From Thiobacillus sp. (lineage in GTDB: Bacteria; Pseudomonadota; Gammaproteobacteria; Burkholderiales; Thiobacillaceae): DNA of 64,000 bases. Shown piece after piece: positions 26,135 to 34,279 of this stretch. Position 1 is the stretch's first letter; every line of letters begins with the position of its first letter. The translations under genes were made by a program, and so were the position numbers. The stretch is from assembly GCA_024235835.1 (NCBI GenBank), contig JACKLQ010000001.1, positions 186,001-250,000 of the forward strand, read 5' to 3'. Under the pieces are notes generated by a model. It ran no database searches. It was not told the DNA's origin and saw nothing but the letters and a program-made list of their open reading frames with translations.

Positions 26135-27820
26135 CTATTTGCTGGACCGGGCGGTGGCCAAGCCCGGCGCCAACTGCTTGCGGATGATCTTGCCGTTCTT
26201 GGTGTGGGGGAAGTCCTCCACCAGGTAGAGGACCTTGGGGGCCTTGTAGGCGGCCAGGTGCTGGCGGGCAAATTCCAGCAGGGCATCGGCATCCGTATCA
26301 TCGCCCGGGTGCCGCACCACGTAGGCCACCACCAGCACCTTGTCCGGGCCGATCTCCTCCCCCGTGGCGGCGCAGTCCGCCACCGCCAGGTGGGTCTTCA
26401 TCACCCGTTCGATCTCGTGGGGCGAGACCCGGTAGCCGAAGGAATTGATGATGTCGTCCTTGCGGCCCAGGAACCAGATATAGCCGTTGGTATCCAGGCG
26501 GGCGTAGTCACCCGTGAGGAACCAGCGCTCCCTGAACACCCTGCCCGTCTCCTCCGGCAGGTTCCAGTAGCGCATGAACAGGCCCGGATCATCGGCGGGA
26601 ATGCAGATCATGCCTTCCTCGCCAGGAGGTACTTCGGCCAGGGTCTCCGGGTCCAGCAGCTTCACGCCGTGGCCCGGCTGGGGGAAGCCGGCGGAGCCGG
26701 GTCGGATGGGGCGGAACTTGTTCTCGGACAGGTAATAGGAGCATTCGGACATGCCCACGGCCTCGTAGATCTCCTGGCCGAAGCGTTCCTTCCACAGGGC
26801 CAGCATCTCGTCGGACAGGTGCTCGCCGGCACTCATGCAGTGCCGCAGCGTGGGCACGTCGGTGCTGGTGAAGGCGGTCTTCTGGATGATCTGGCGGTAG
26901 ATGGTGGGCACGCCGATGAAGATGGTGGCGCTGTGCTTGGCGATGAGCCTGATCCAGCCCTCCGCGTCGTTCCTGCCCTCATGCACGATGACGGTCTTGC
27001 CGCGATACAAGGGGTCCATGAGGCCCGAGCCCAGCACGTAGGTCCAGTTGAACTTGCCGGAATGGACGATGCGGTCCTCCGCCGGTGCCCCTTCGGTGCC
27101 GAAGTCGAACCAGTAGCGCGCCGCCGGTTCACGCCCGACCATGGCCCGGTGGGCGTGGAGCACGCCCTTGGGATAGCCCGTGGTGCCCGAGGTGTAGACC
27201 AGGTAGGCGGGGTCGTGGGAGCGGGTGTTTTGCGGCGGTGCCCAGGTGTCGATGGCGGCCAGGGCGGCCTCCAGGCCCAGGGTCTTCAGGCCGTTGCCAT
27301 TGCTCGCCGCCGGCACGCCATCGCTGGCCAGCAGGACGTAGCGCAGGTTCTCCAGGCCATGCAGCTTGTCCCGCAGGCCAGTCCACATGGCCTTGTCCGT
27401 CACCAGCACCGTGGCGCCGGAATCCCTGGCCAGGTAGAGCACCTCCTCGGCGGTGAGCAGGGTGGAAGTGGGCACGGCGATGGCGCCCCGCTTCATGGCC
27501 CCCAGGAAGGCGGTGGGATAGGCCAGGGAGTTGGGCAGGCGGATCAGCACCCGGTCTTCCTGCTTCACCCCCAGGTTGCGCAGCAACTGGGCAAAGCGGC
27601 TGGTGGCCTCGGCCAGTTCCCTGTAGGTGGCGACGGACGTGCCCCGGGCATCGTCCTCCACGATCATGGCGATGCGGTCTTCAGCCGGTGTGCCCAGGTG
27701 GGCGTCGGTGCAGGCCACGCCGATGTTGAAGTGCTCCGGCAGGTTCCAGGTCCAGGCGGGGAAGGGGGCGAAGGGCATGGTATGGGCCTCCAGGATGAAT
27801 GGGGGTTCAGGCGCGTTCAT
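26135..27820 (-). CDS. AMP-forming acyl-CoA ligase (benzoate-CoA ligase-like family)
   Basis: The 561-residue protein has the AMP-binding motifs VYTSGTTGYPKGVLH (nucleotide loop), MSECSYY at the substrate side, TGDYARLDTNGYIWFLGRKDD and the catalytic lysine in NGKIIRKQL. It activates a carboxylic acid to its CoA thioester. Sequence style is close to benzoate-CoA/short aryl ligases, yet the neighbours suggest a small dicarboxylate such as mesaconate or itaconate. The ATG has an AAGG site upstream. It is followed by the CitE-like gene and preceded by repeat D. Confidence 0.8.
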   Translation of the reverse strand: MNAPEPPFILEAHTMPFAPFPAWTWNLPEHFNIGVACTDAHLGTPAEDRIAMIVEDDARGTSVATYRELAEATSRFAQLLRNLGVKQEDRVLIRLPNSLAYPTAFLGAMKRGAIAVPTSTLLTAEEVLYLARDSGATVLVTDKAMWTGLRDKLHGLENLRYVLLASDGVPAASNGNGLKTLGLEAALAAIDTWAPPQNTRSHDPAYLVYTSGTTGYPKGVLHAHRAMVGREPAARYWFDFGTEGAPAEDRIVHSGKFNWTYVLGSGLMDPLYRGKTVIVHEGRNDAEGWIRLIAKHSATIFIGVPTIYRQIIQKTAFTSTDVPTLRHCMSAGEHLSDEMLALWKERFGQEIYEAVGMSECSYYLSENKFRPIRPGSAGFPQPGHGVKLLDPETLAEVPPGEEGMICIPADDPGLFMRYWNLPEETGRVFRERWFLTGDYARLDTNGYIWFLGRKDDIINSFGYRVSPHEIERVMKTHLAVADCAATGEEIGPDKVLVVAYVVRHPGDDTDADALLEFARQHLAAYKAPKVLYLVEDFPHTKNGKIIRKQLAPGLATARSSK

Positions 27821-27835
27821 GGCTGATGACCTTTC

Positions 27836-27935
27836 TTCCCCCTTTGGAAAAGGGGGAGTAAGGGGGATTTGAGGGCGGCTGAAGAGGCAGGGGCCGTAGA
27901 AATCCCCCCTGCCCCCCTTTACGAAAGGGGGGAAA
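27836..27935. repeat. Paired G-run hairpin repeat, copy D
   Basis: Hairpins CCCCCTTTGGAAAAGGGGG and CCCCCCTTTACGAAAGGGGGG flank a unique core of about 45 bases, just upstream of the acyl-CoA ligase. Same design as copies A, B and C. Confidence 0.8.
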
Positions 27936-27971
27936 GAAAACGGACGCCGGTACCGATGTGGTTTTGCGCTT

Positions 27972-28007
27972 AAATTGGTCGTACGGATTCATAGGATGAC
28001 TCCGTAC
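27972..28007. repeat. Degenerate duplicate of the hairpin at the end of CoA lyase 3
   Basis: These bases match 28095-28130 with only three differences and keep a stem GTACGGA/TCCGTAC around the loop TTCATAGGATGAC. Two of the differences are on opposite sides of the stem and preserve pairing. The stretch from here to the gene end is a GC-rich region (GCGCCGGC, GCGGGGCCGGGGCC) with no gene. Confidence 0.6.
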
Positions 28008-28094
28008 CGGCTGCGCCGGCCGCCCCCGCGTTGCGGGGCCGGGGCCAGTTTTAGCTCCGGCATAACGCCGCTCACGCGGCATTAGCCTGCACTG

Positions 28095-28139
28095 AAATTG
28101 GCCGTATGGATTCATAGGATGACTCCATACGGCCAATTT
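28095..28139. repeat. Long hairpin over the stop codon of CoA lyase 3
   Basis: A 16-base stem (28095-28110 with 28124-28139) is perfect, with a 13-base loop that contains the gene's stop codon (28112-28114 on the minus strand). It lacks a good T-run on the gene's strand, so it is not a standard terminator but could still stabilise the 3' end or stop transcription. Confidence 0.6.
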
Positions 28140-29290
28140 TCCCGAATGACCTGGGCAGGCAGCATGCCCAGCACCTTCAGGGCGAAGGCGGTGTCCTCCC
28201 CGGACAGGGCCCGCAGGGCGTGGGCCCGCAGCAGCACCTGGAGGGCCTTGCCGAACATGGGCGGGTCCAGCATCTCGCCCTCGAATTTGATGGCGCCCCC
28301 CAGCAGGGCGTCCGCTTCCACGGCAGCCTGGAGGATGCGGATGTTGCGGCTCACCTCGGTGGGGGAGGGGGTATAGGCCACCTTGCACAGGTGGATGTGG
28401 CTGGGGTGGATCACCTGCTTGCCGGTCATGCCCATGGCCGCCTCCTCGCAGGCGTGCTGGAACACCACCCGGGATTCCTCGTCGCCATGCAGGTCCAGCC
28501 AGCGCCGGATGTCGTGGGGCTCCAGGAAGTGCTCCGGCATGGCGGCCTCGCCGATGAGCACCTCCACGCCGCCGATGACGCCCTTGCCGGCGATGCGGGC
28601 CTCGAACAGGATCTGGTTCATGAAGAAGCGCAGTTCCTCGGTCCAGTGCTGGGGCGTGATGTGGATGCCCATGGCCTTGGAGAAGTCGTGGATGCCGAAC
28701 ACCACGTGCTTCACGGTGGGGTAGGCCATGATGTCCGGCGCCGCCTTCAGAGACTTGGGGTGCTCGATGATGGGCTGGATGGTGATGTGGCCGCTGTTCA
28801 GGCCCGCCAGGCTGGCGGACAGGTCCCGGATCTCGGCGGCGCCGTAGGCCTCGCCCGCCTTGGCCAGCATCACCACGTCGATGTGGTCGGCCAGGTCCCG
28901 CACCATCTTCATGTCCAGCTCGTACTCCTCGGTGCGGAAGGGGTTGATGCGCACCGCCACGGTCACGTCTTCCCGGCCCAGTTTGGGCAATTCCTGGCGG
29001 AGGAGGTCCCGGGACAGGGCCTTCTGGCGGCAGCCGTCCTCCAGGTCGAAGAGCAGGGTGTGGGCGTTGGTCTGGCGGGCGTGCTTCTGGAAGCGCTGGG
29101 CCGCCGACGCCAGGTCCTCGTAGACGCCCAGGGCCGGCGCGTATTTCACCGGCGGGTAATACAGCTGGATGCCGGGCCAGAAGTCTCCCAACACCTTTTG
29201 TGACGCGGCGCCGGAAAACCTTCCGGCGGAATGGAAGCCCTCATCGGCACGGTCATCCCGTGCCAGGGCGACACTGAGCCCTGTAGCCAT
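28112..29290 (-). CDS. HpcH/HpaI-type CoA ester lyase 3
   Basis: This 392-residue lyase is longer than its two paralogues. Metal-binding motifs are HTLLFDLEDGC and VVFGIHDFSKAMG; PIIEHPKSLKAAPD and the late GKQVIHPSHIHLC are also in family style. The start is taken as the ATG at 29290, which has GGAG seven bases upstream; other in-frame ATGs at 29302 and 29308 are possible, and the open frame to 29440 is unlikely to be translated. It is the first gene of the minus-strand cluster and diverges from the reductase. Substrate is unknown; malyl-CoA-type thioesters are the family norm. Confidence 0.75.
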   Translation of the reverse strand: MATGLSVALARDDRADEGFHSAGRFSGAASQKVLGDFWPGIQLYYPPVKYAPALGVYEDLASAAQRFQKHARQTNAHTLLFDLEDGCRQKALSRDLLRQELPKLGREDVTVAVRINPFRTEEYELDMKMVRDLADHIDVVMLAKAGEAYGAAEIRDLSASLAGLNSGHITIQPIIEHPKSLKAAPDIMAYPTVKHVVFGIHDFSKAMGIHITPQHWTEELRFFMNQILFEARIAGKGVIGGVEVLIGEAAMPEHFLEPHDIRRWLDLHGDEESRVVFQHACEEAAMGMTGKQVIHPSHIHLCKVAYTPSPTEVSRNIRILQAAVEADALLGGAIKFEGEMLDPPMFGKALQVLLRAHALRALSGEDTAFALKVLGMLPAQVIRENWPYGVIL

Positions 29291-29359
29291 CACGATCTCC
29301 ATCCTCATGGCCGCCCGGCAATGCCTGTCGGCCCTTGTGTTGCAGTAGCCCGGAATGCC

Positions 29360-29373
29360 TGCAGTACACTGCA
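29360..29373. promoter_or_regulatory. Candidate operator between the divergent CoA lyase 3 and acuI-like genes
   Basis: A perfect 14-bp dyad TGCAGT-AC-ACTGCA lies in the 159-base gap between the divergent starts (29290 and 29450). Such a site may bind a regulator controlling both directions. No regulator gene is found in the cluster, and the promoters themselves are not clear. Confidence 0.35.
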
Positions 29374-29449
29374 ACCCGAACCCGCTATTTGTTGAGAAAG
29401 CTAGTTGGGTTTTTAGTATTGCGCCATTCAAATATTTCAAGGAATTGAA

Positions 29450-30445
29450 TTGAAAAATTCAATACAAGCCCTGCAGGTGGCCACGGGCGACCAAGGTATC
29501 CATTGTTTAATCAAAGAGTTGCCCATGCCCCAGGCAGGTCCCGGCGAGGTGCTGATCCGGGCCCGCTGGTCCAGCATCAATTACAAGGACGCCCTGGCCG
29601 CCACCGGGGCCGGCAAGATCATGAAGACCCTGCCCCTCACCGGCGGCGTCGACGTGGCCGGCACCGTGGCCGCCAGCCAGGATGCTCGCTACAAGGAAGG
29701 CGATGCCGTGCTGGTCACCGGCTACGGCCTGGGGGTGGAGGTGGACGGCGGCTTTGCCGAGTACGTGAAGGTGTCGGCGGACTGGGTGGTGCCCCTGCCG
29801 GCGGGGCTGACGGATTTCCAGGCCATGGCCCTGGGCACGGCGGGCTTCACCGCCGGCCTGGCCATCCTGCGGATGGAGCAGAACGGCCTGATGCCGGGCC
29901 AGGGTCCGGTCATGGTCACCGGCGCCACCGGCGGCGTGGGCAGCCTGGCGGTGGACATGCTGGCGGGCCTGGGCCACCAGGTCACGGCCCTGTCCGGCAA
30001 GGCGGACCAGGCGGACTACCTGAAGGGCCTGGGGGCGGTAGAGGTCATGGACCGCCACAGCCTGGAGATGGGGGAACGGCCCCTGGAAAAGGCCCTGTGG
30101 GCCGGGGCCGTGGACAGCGTGGGGGGCAAGACCCTGGCATGGCTTACCCGCACCATGGCCTACCGGGGCGTCATCGCCTCCTGCGGCCTGGCGGGCGGTA
30201 TCGAACTGAACACCACCGTCATGCCCTTCATCCTGCGGGGCGTGAGCCTGCTGGGCATCGACTCCGTGGCCTGCCCCATGGCCCAGCGCCTGGAAGTCTG
30301 GCGCCGCCTGGCCACCGACCTGAAGCCCCGCCACCTGGAAACCGGCATCGCCCGCACCGTGCCCCTGGTCCAACTACCCGGCGTGTTCCAGGGCTTCCTG
30401 GACGGCACCGTCACGGGGCGCACCGTGGTGGACCTGGGGAACTGA
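29450..30445 (+). CDS. acuI: Acrylyl-CoA reductase-like quinone oxidoreductase (AcuI/YhdH family)
   Basis: The 331-residue medium-chain reductase has the YhdH/AcuI pattern. SSINYKDALAATG lies near the N-terminus, TLPLTGGVDVAGTV follows, and the NADPH loop is VTGATGGVGSLAVDMLA. It lacks zinc ligands. AcuI reduces toxic acrylyl-CoA to propionyl-CoA, which would fit a propionyl-CoA cluster. The start is TTG at 29450 with AAGGA upstream; the next ATG is too far inside. It is divergent from the rest of the cluster. Confidence 0.82.
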   Translation: MKNSIQALQVATGDQGIHCLIKELPMPQAGPGEVLIRARWSSINYKDALAATGAGKIMKTLPLTGGVDVAGTVAASQDARYKEGDAVLVTGYGLGVEVDGGFAEYVKVSADWVVPLPAGLTDFQAMALGTAGFTAGLAILRMEQNGLMPGQGPVMVTGATGGVGSLAVDMLAGLGHQVTALSGKADQADYLKGLGAVEVMDRHSLEMGERPLEKALWAGAVDSVGGKTLAWLTRTMAYRGVIASCGLAGGIELNTTVMPFILRGVSLLGIDSVACPMAQRLEVWRRLATDLKPRHLETGIARTVPLVQLPGVFQGFLDGTVTGRTVVDLGN

Positions 30446-30454
30446 CCGGGAGCG

Positions 30455-31873
30455 TTAGCGACCCAGCCGCCTGACTTCCACCTTGGCCTTGCCGCCGCCC
30501 TTGCCCAGCCAGGCCTTGATGAGCTTGTAGGTATCCATGTCGAAGCGGGCGTCAACGACGCCCGCCAGCAGATCGTGCACCTCGTCCTGGCTGCGGGCCG
30601 TGCCCAGGTAGCGCCAGCCGTCCACCAGGTGCATCTCCTCCACGTCCAGGAATTCGTCCCGCTCCACCAGGCCGATGGGGCCGTCATAGGGCCAGGCCTT
30701 GAGCTTCAGCCTGGCCAGGGCGGCCATCATGCGGGCGCTGTGCACGCCGATGGGCTCCTTGCCGGCGCAGGCGCCCCGGCACTTGTGCACCTGGAAGGCG
30801 AAGCAGGGCCGGCCCGGCTGGCTGGGCTTCTCCAGGCCCAGGACCACGGGGCAGAGCTCGTAGGCCTCGGCGATCTTGCGCAGGGCGCTGGTGGCCTGGC
30901 GGCGGCTGTTGAACAGGCCGTACAGCTCGGAACGGCCGAAGTTGGCGTCCCGGTCGCTCACCAGGCGGGGCCGGTAGTCGCCGGGGCCCTGTTCTTCCAG
31001 TTGCCAGGCGCACAGCTCGGCGGCCTGGCGCAAGCGCCGGTTGTGCAGGGGGCTGCCTTCCTTCACCAGGCGGGATTCCAGCAGCAGGGCGCCCAGTTCT
31101 CCCACGGTCTCCTTCCAGTCGATGCGCCGCACCTCCTGGGTCAGGCGCATGGCCTTGTTCTCCCGGGTGTCGGCGCTGAAGTGGGACAGGACCCGCTGGC
31201 GCAGGTTGATGCTCTTGCCCACGTAAAGCAGCACGTCGTTCTCGCCATGGAAGAGGTACACGCCGGGGGATTCGGGCAGGTCGTCCACCAGGGCAGGGTC
31301 CAGGTGGGGCGGCAGGGACGGCCGCTTCAGCTGAAGGCCGATGGCCTCCGCCAAGGCCATGTCGCCCCGTTCCTCCAGCGCCCGGCGCCAGAATTGCCAG
31401 ATCAGATCCGCGTCCGCCAGGGCCCGGTGCCGGTCCCCCGTGACCAGGCCGTGGCGGGCGATGAGGCTGTCCAGGTTGTGGCGGTGGTGCTCCGGGAAGA
31501 GCTTGCGGGACAGGCGCACGGTGCACAGCACGTCGGCCCGGAAGCGGCGGCCCAGGCGCTGGAATTCGTTCTTGATGAAGCCGTAGTCGAAGCGGGCGTT
31601 GTGGGCGATGAACAGGCGGCCCTGGAGCCTCTGATCCAGTTCGTCCGCCACCTGGGCGAAGGTGGGGGCATCCGCCACCATCTCGTTGCTGATGCCTGTG
31701 AGTTGCTGGATGAAGGCGGGGATGGTCCGCTCCGGTTTCACCAGGGTGTTCCAGGTGGAGACCTTCTCGCCTTCCACCTCCACGATGCCGATCTCGGTGA
31801 TGCGGTCGATGGTGGGATTCGCCCCGGTGGTTTCCAGGTCGATGAAGGCCAGGCGCTGGGGGATCGCGGTCAT
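30455..31873 (-). CDS. DnaQ-type 3'-5' exonuclease fused to a GIY-YIG (UvrC/Cho-like) nuclease
   Basis: The 472-residue protein has an N-terminal exonuclease domain (residues 5-170) with the DEDDh residues in LAFIDLETTG, IAHNARFDYGF and HRALADAD. A GIY-YIG domain follows (about residues 200-280; PGVYLFHGENDVLLYVGKSINLRQRV in parts). The rest resembles the UvrC middle region, including a short Cys motif CRGACAGKE. Such proteins are annotated as polymerase III epsilon-like/Cho fusions and are thought to act in excision repair. It is convergent with the acuI-like gene, nine bases apart. Confidence 0.88.
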   Translation of the reverse strand: MTAIPQRLAFIDLETTGANPTIDRITEIGIVEVEGEKVSTWNTLVKPERTIPAFIQQLTGISNEMVADAPTFAQVADELDQRLQGRLFIAHNARFDYGFIKNEFQRLGRRFRADVLCTVRLSRKLFPEHHRHNLDSLIARHGLVTGDRHRALADADLIWQFWRRALEERGDMALAEAIGLQLKRPSLPPHLDPALVDDLPESPGVYLFHGENDVLLYVGKSINLRQRVLSHFSADTRENKAMRLTQEVRRIDWKETVGELGALLLESRLVKEGSPLHNRRLRQAAELCAWQLEEQGPGDYRPRLVSDRDANFGRSELYGLFNSRRQATSALRKIAEAYELCPVVLGLEKPSQPGRPCFAFQVHKCRGACAGKEPIGVHSARMMAALARLKLKAWPYDGPIGLVERDEFLDVEEMHLVDGWRYLGTARSQDEVHDLLAGVVDARFDMDTYKLIKAWLGKGGGKAKVEVRRLGR

Positions 31874-32059
31874 GCCGCGGGACGGGGAGGGTGGAGCGGG
31901 GAGGCGGGTTGCTGCATGATTACCATGATACCCCGCCGCCCCGGACTGACCCCGTGCCCGGACCCTGTAACAACCGGAAACACACGCTTACCGCCCCGCA
32001 ACCCCTCTGGAACGACCCCTGCGTAATCTGGAATCGCAGTTCAACCAATGGAGTGAATC

Positions 32060-32575
32060 ATGAAAGCCAGATACGCAGCGTCCAGTGTCCTTCTTGCCAG
32101 CCTCATCGCCCTGGGCAGTCCTGCCGCCAATGCCGGCGACGAACTTGCCGGCCTGCTTCTGGGTGCCGGTGCCGGCGCCCTCATCGGCCATGCCGTGAAC
32201 GGCGGCGACGGCGCCGTGGTGGGCGGTTTCCTGGGCGCCATCGTGGGCGCCGCCGTAGCCGACGATGATGTCGACCACCGACGCGTGGTGGTTCGCCAGC
32301 CTCCTCCCCGTCCTGTCCATGTGGCCCCCGTGGTGGTGCATCAGCATCACCCCCGCCCGGTTTACGTGGCCCCCGTGGTGCGCTACCACGAGCCGCCCAG
32401 GGGATGGGTCGGCCATCCCGTCCGCTACGAGCTTCGCCGGGATTGGCGCCAAGACGGTCATTACGACCGTCGCGAAGGATGGGGTGGCCGGGATGACCGT
32501 GGTGATCATCGGGGTCGCGGCGACCGCAACGACCGCAACGACGACCGAGGCCCCGGCGACCGCAGCCGCTGGTAA
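32060..32575 (+). CDS. Exported glycine-zipper protein
   Basis: The 171-residue product has a signal peptide (MKARYAASSVLLASLIALG, cleavage near ANA-GD). A glycine-rich zipper segment follows with the pattern LLLGAGAGALIGHAV and VVGGFLGAIVGAAVA, typical of outer-membrane or periplasmic small proteins. The C-terminal half is rich in H, P, R and D (PVHVAPVVVHQHHPRP; GRGDRNDRND) and is probably disordered. Function is unknown; a cell-envelope or metal-binding role is only a guess. Confidence 0.75.
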   Translation: MKARYAASSVLLASLIALGSPAANAGDELAGLLLGAGAGALIGHAVNGGDGAVVGGFLGAIVGAAVADDDVDHRRVVVRQPPPRPVHVAPVVVHQHHPRPVYVAPVVRYHEPPRGWVGHPVRYELRRDWRQDGHYDRREGWGGRDDRGDHRGRGDRNDRNDDRGPGDRSRW

Positions 32576-32643
32576 GCACCACCCCATGGCCTGGCCCGAT
32601 GCCCGGGTTGCCATACCCGCCAGGCCCTGTCTCCGGGCATGCA

Positions 32644-32680
32644 TTGCAACCGCCCAGGTTTGTAACCCGGGCGGTTTGCA
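32644..32680 (+). other. Hairpin upstream of the HU gene
   Basis: CAACCGCCC pairs with GGGCGGTTTG around a 12-14 base loop, about 75 bases before the HU start. The T content behind it is low, so it is a weak terminator or an mRNA structure in the leader. Confidence 0.35.
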
Positions 32681-32754
32681 TTGGAGGTATCGTTGAGCCG
32701 TTGCGACCGCAACCCCAAGCCGATGGCATGCCCCCATGCAAACCAGGAGAGCCC

Positions 32755-33045
32755 ATGAACAAGTCCGAACTCATCACTCACATCGCCGGCAAGACCCATC
32801 TGCCCAAGGTCACCATCAGCACCGTGCTGGACGTGGCCATGGAGGCCATCATCAGTGGCCTTGAACAAGGGGATACCGTCCAGTTCCTGGGCTTCGGCAC
32901 CTTCCGCGTCAGCGAGCGCAAGGCCCGTACCGGCCGCAACCCCCGGACCGGCAAGGAGATCAGGATCGCCGCCCGCAAGGTGGCCCGCTTCAAGCCCGGC
33001 GCCGCCCTGGCCAACGCCGTGAACAAGGGCGTGGCAAGGAAATAG
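32755..33045 (+). CDS. HU-family DNA-binding protein
   Basis: The 96-residue protein fits HU/IHF proteins, which bend and coat DNA. It starts MNKSELITHIAGK and has the beta-arm motif FGFGTFRVSERKARTGRNPRTG in short, with the intercalating proline. The C-terminal helix follows (RFKPGAALANAV). The ATG at 32755 has AGGAGA upstream; the longer open frame is not coding. It is separate from the main hup genes as far as the window shows. Confidence 0.92.
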   Translation: MNKSELITHIAGKTHLPKVTISTVLDVAMEAIISGLEQGDTVQFLGFGTFRVSERKARTGRNPRTGKEIRIAARKVARFKPGAALANAVNKGVARK

Positions 33046-33269
33046 GCGTATTGGCCTGCCCGGGGCCGTGGCCCTGGGGACAAGACGAAGTACACGGCAG
33101 GGCACGCCATCCGTCAGGGCCCCCGCATTCGCGGGCATTTCGGGCGTGGCATCCCGTTGCGAGCCTGCCACGAGGGCTGGGGCTATATGCCTTCCAGTGC
33201 CCCTGACACATGGCTTAAACACTTGTGCGCCAAAGTGGCGTCTCCATCAACGCAATACAAGGAGGCGCC

Positions 33270-33479
33270 ATGCCCTTTTACGAAATCATCGAGGAACCCG
33301 TTGGTCACTGGCAAGACGACGACGAGCCCATGGATCCCAGCCCATGGGATGACGGCATGGCCGAACTCTACCTGCGAGCCGAGGAAGCCTGGCCCCTGGG
33401 CGCGACCATACGCGAAGCCTTCCATGCCGGGGACCGCCCATTCTTCCCCCGGGAAGAGCCCGGCGATTTCGACGACTGA
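33270..33479 (+). CDS. Small acidic protein of unknown function
   Basis: The frame encodes 69 residues with an excess of D, E and W (GHWQDDDEPMDPSPWDDG). The ATG at 33270 follows a strong AAGGAGG site at ideal distance, which is the main support. An upstream ATG at 33225 lacks such a site. I know no family; the protein is probably cytosolic. Confidence 0.6.
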   Translation: MPFYEIIEEPVGHWQDDDEPMDPSPWDDGMAELYLRAEEAWPLGATIREAFHAGDRPFFPREEPGDFDD

Positions 33480-33557
33480 GCGAATCCGGTCCAGCAATTA
33501 CCCAAAGCCAATCTGCTTTCGGCGGGAACCTTGTCGACCTGGACTTTTCAGAGCCCC

Positions 33558-34154
33558 ATGGGCACCCTGAACCGGCTTGTCGGCCTTCTCGGCCTTTTTA
33601 CCCTATTCCTGGCCTGGGCCATGCCCGCCCCGGCCTCACCCCGCGCCCTGGCTGTGGCGGGGGTCCCCCTCACGGACCAGGTCAGCGTGGCCGGCCAGAA
33701 GCTGCTCCTCAACGGCGCCGGCCTGCGCCGCATCCTGTTCCTGAAAGTCTACGTGGCCGCCCTCTACCTGCCCGAACGTCGCCACGAACCCCGCGCCATC
33801 CTGGACCGTGATATCCCCCGCAGCCTGCGGGTGACCCTGCTCCGGGACCTCTCCACCGACCAGAACATCGAGGCCCTCAAAGGTGGCCTCGTCGCCAACA
33901 ACAACGCCGCGGAGATGGAAGCCATCCAGGCGGAGCTCGCGCAGTTCCTGGGCTACCTGAAGGGCGTGCACGAGGTGACAGCCGGTACCGTCATCCACCT
34001 GGACTACGTGCCGGGGGAAGGTACCCGGGTGGGGGTGAACGGGCGCCCCCTGGGCAGCGTGCCCGGCCGTGCCTTCAACCGGGCCCTGCTGCGGATCTGG
34101 CTGGGTGAAGACCCCATCCAGGCCAGCCTGAAGGACGCCCTGCTGGGCGGCTGA
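33558..34154 (+). CDS. Exported chalcone isomerase-like protein
   Basis: The 198-residue protein has a signal peptide (GLLGLFTLFLAWAMPAPA, cut near SPRALA). A chalcone isomerase-like domain follows: VPLTDQVSVAGQKLLLNGAG, FLKVYVAALYLPE and GRPLGSVPGRAFNRALLRIWLG in parts. In bacteria these are envelope or stress proteins without proven isomerase activity. The start is uncertain: ATG at 33558 gives a good signal peptide, while a TTG at 33531 would add nine residues. Confidence 0.8.
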   Translation: MGTLNRLVGLLGLFTLFLAWAMPAPASPRALAVAGVPLTDQVSVAGQKLLLNGAGLRRILFLKVYVAALYLPERRHEPRAILDRDIPRSLRVTLLRDLSTDQNIEALKGGLVANNNAAEMEAIQAELAQFLGYLKGVHEVTAGTVIHLDYVPGEGTRVGVNGRPLGSVPGRAFNRALLRIWLGEDPIQASLKDALLGG

Positions 34155-34279
34155 GCCCAGCATCCCCCACAACGGCAGGGGCCTTGCCACCGTTGCGGCG
34201 CCCACCCTGGCGCGTGCTGGCCCCATCCCGGACAATCGCCTAGACCGCCATGGTTTTTCTTCACCCCAAGGAGCTTCAA

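Noticed and set aside
20687..27935. A CRISPR array made of the G-run repeats
   Set aside because: The repeats are 1.3-3.7 kb apart, are inverted pairs, and have genes between them; no cas genes are present.
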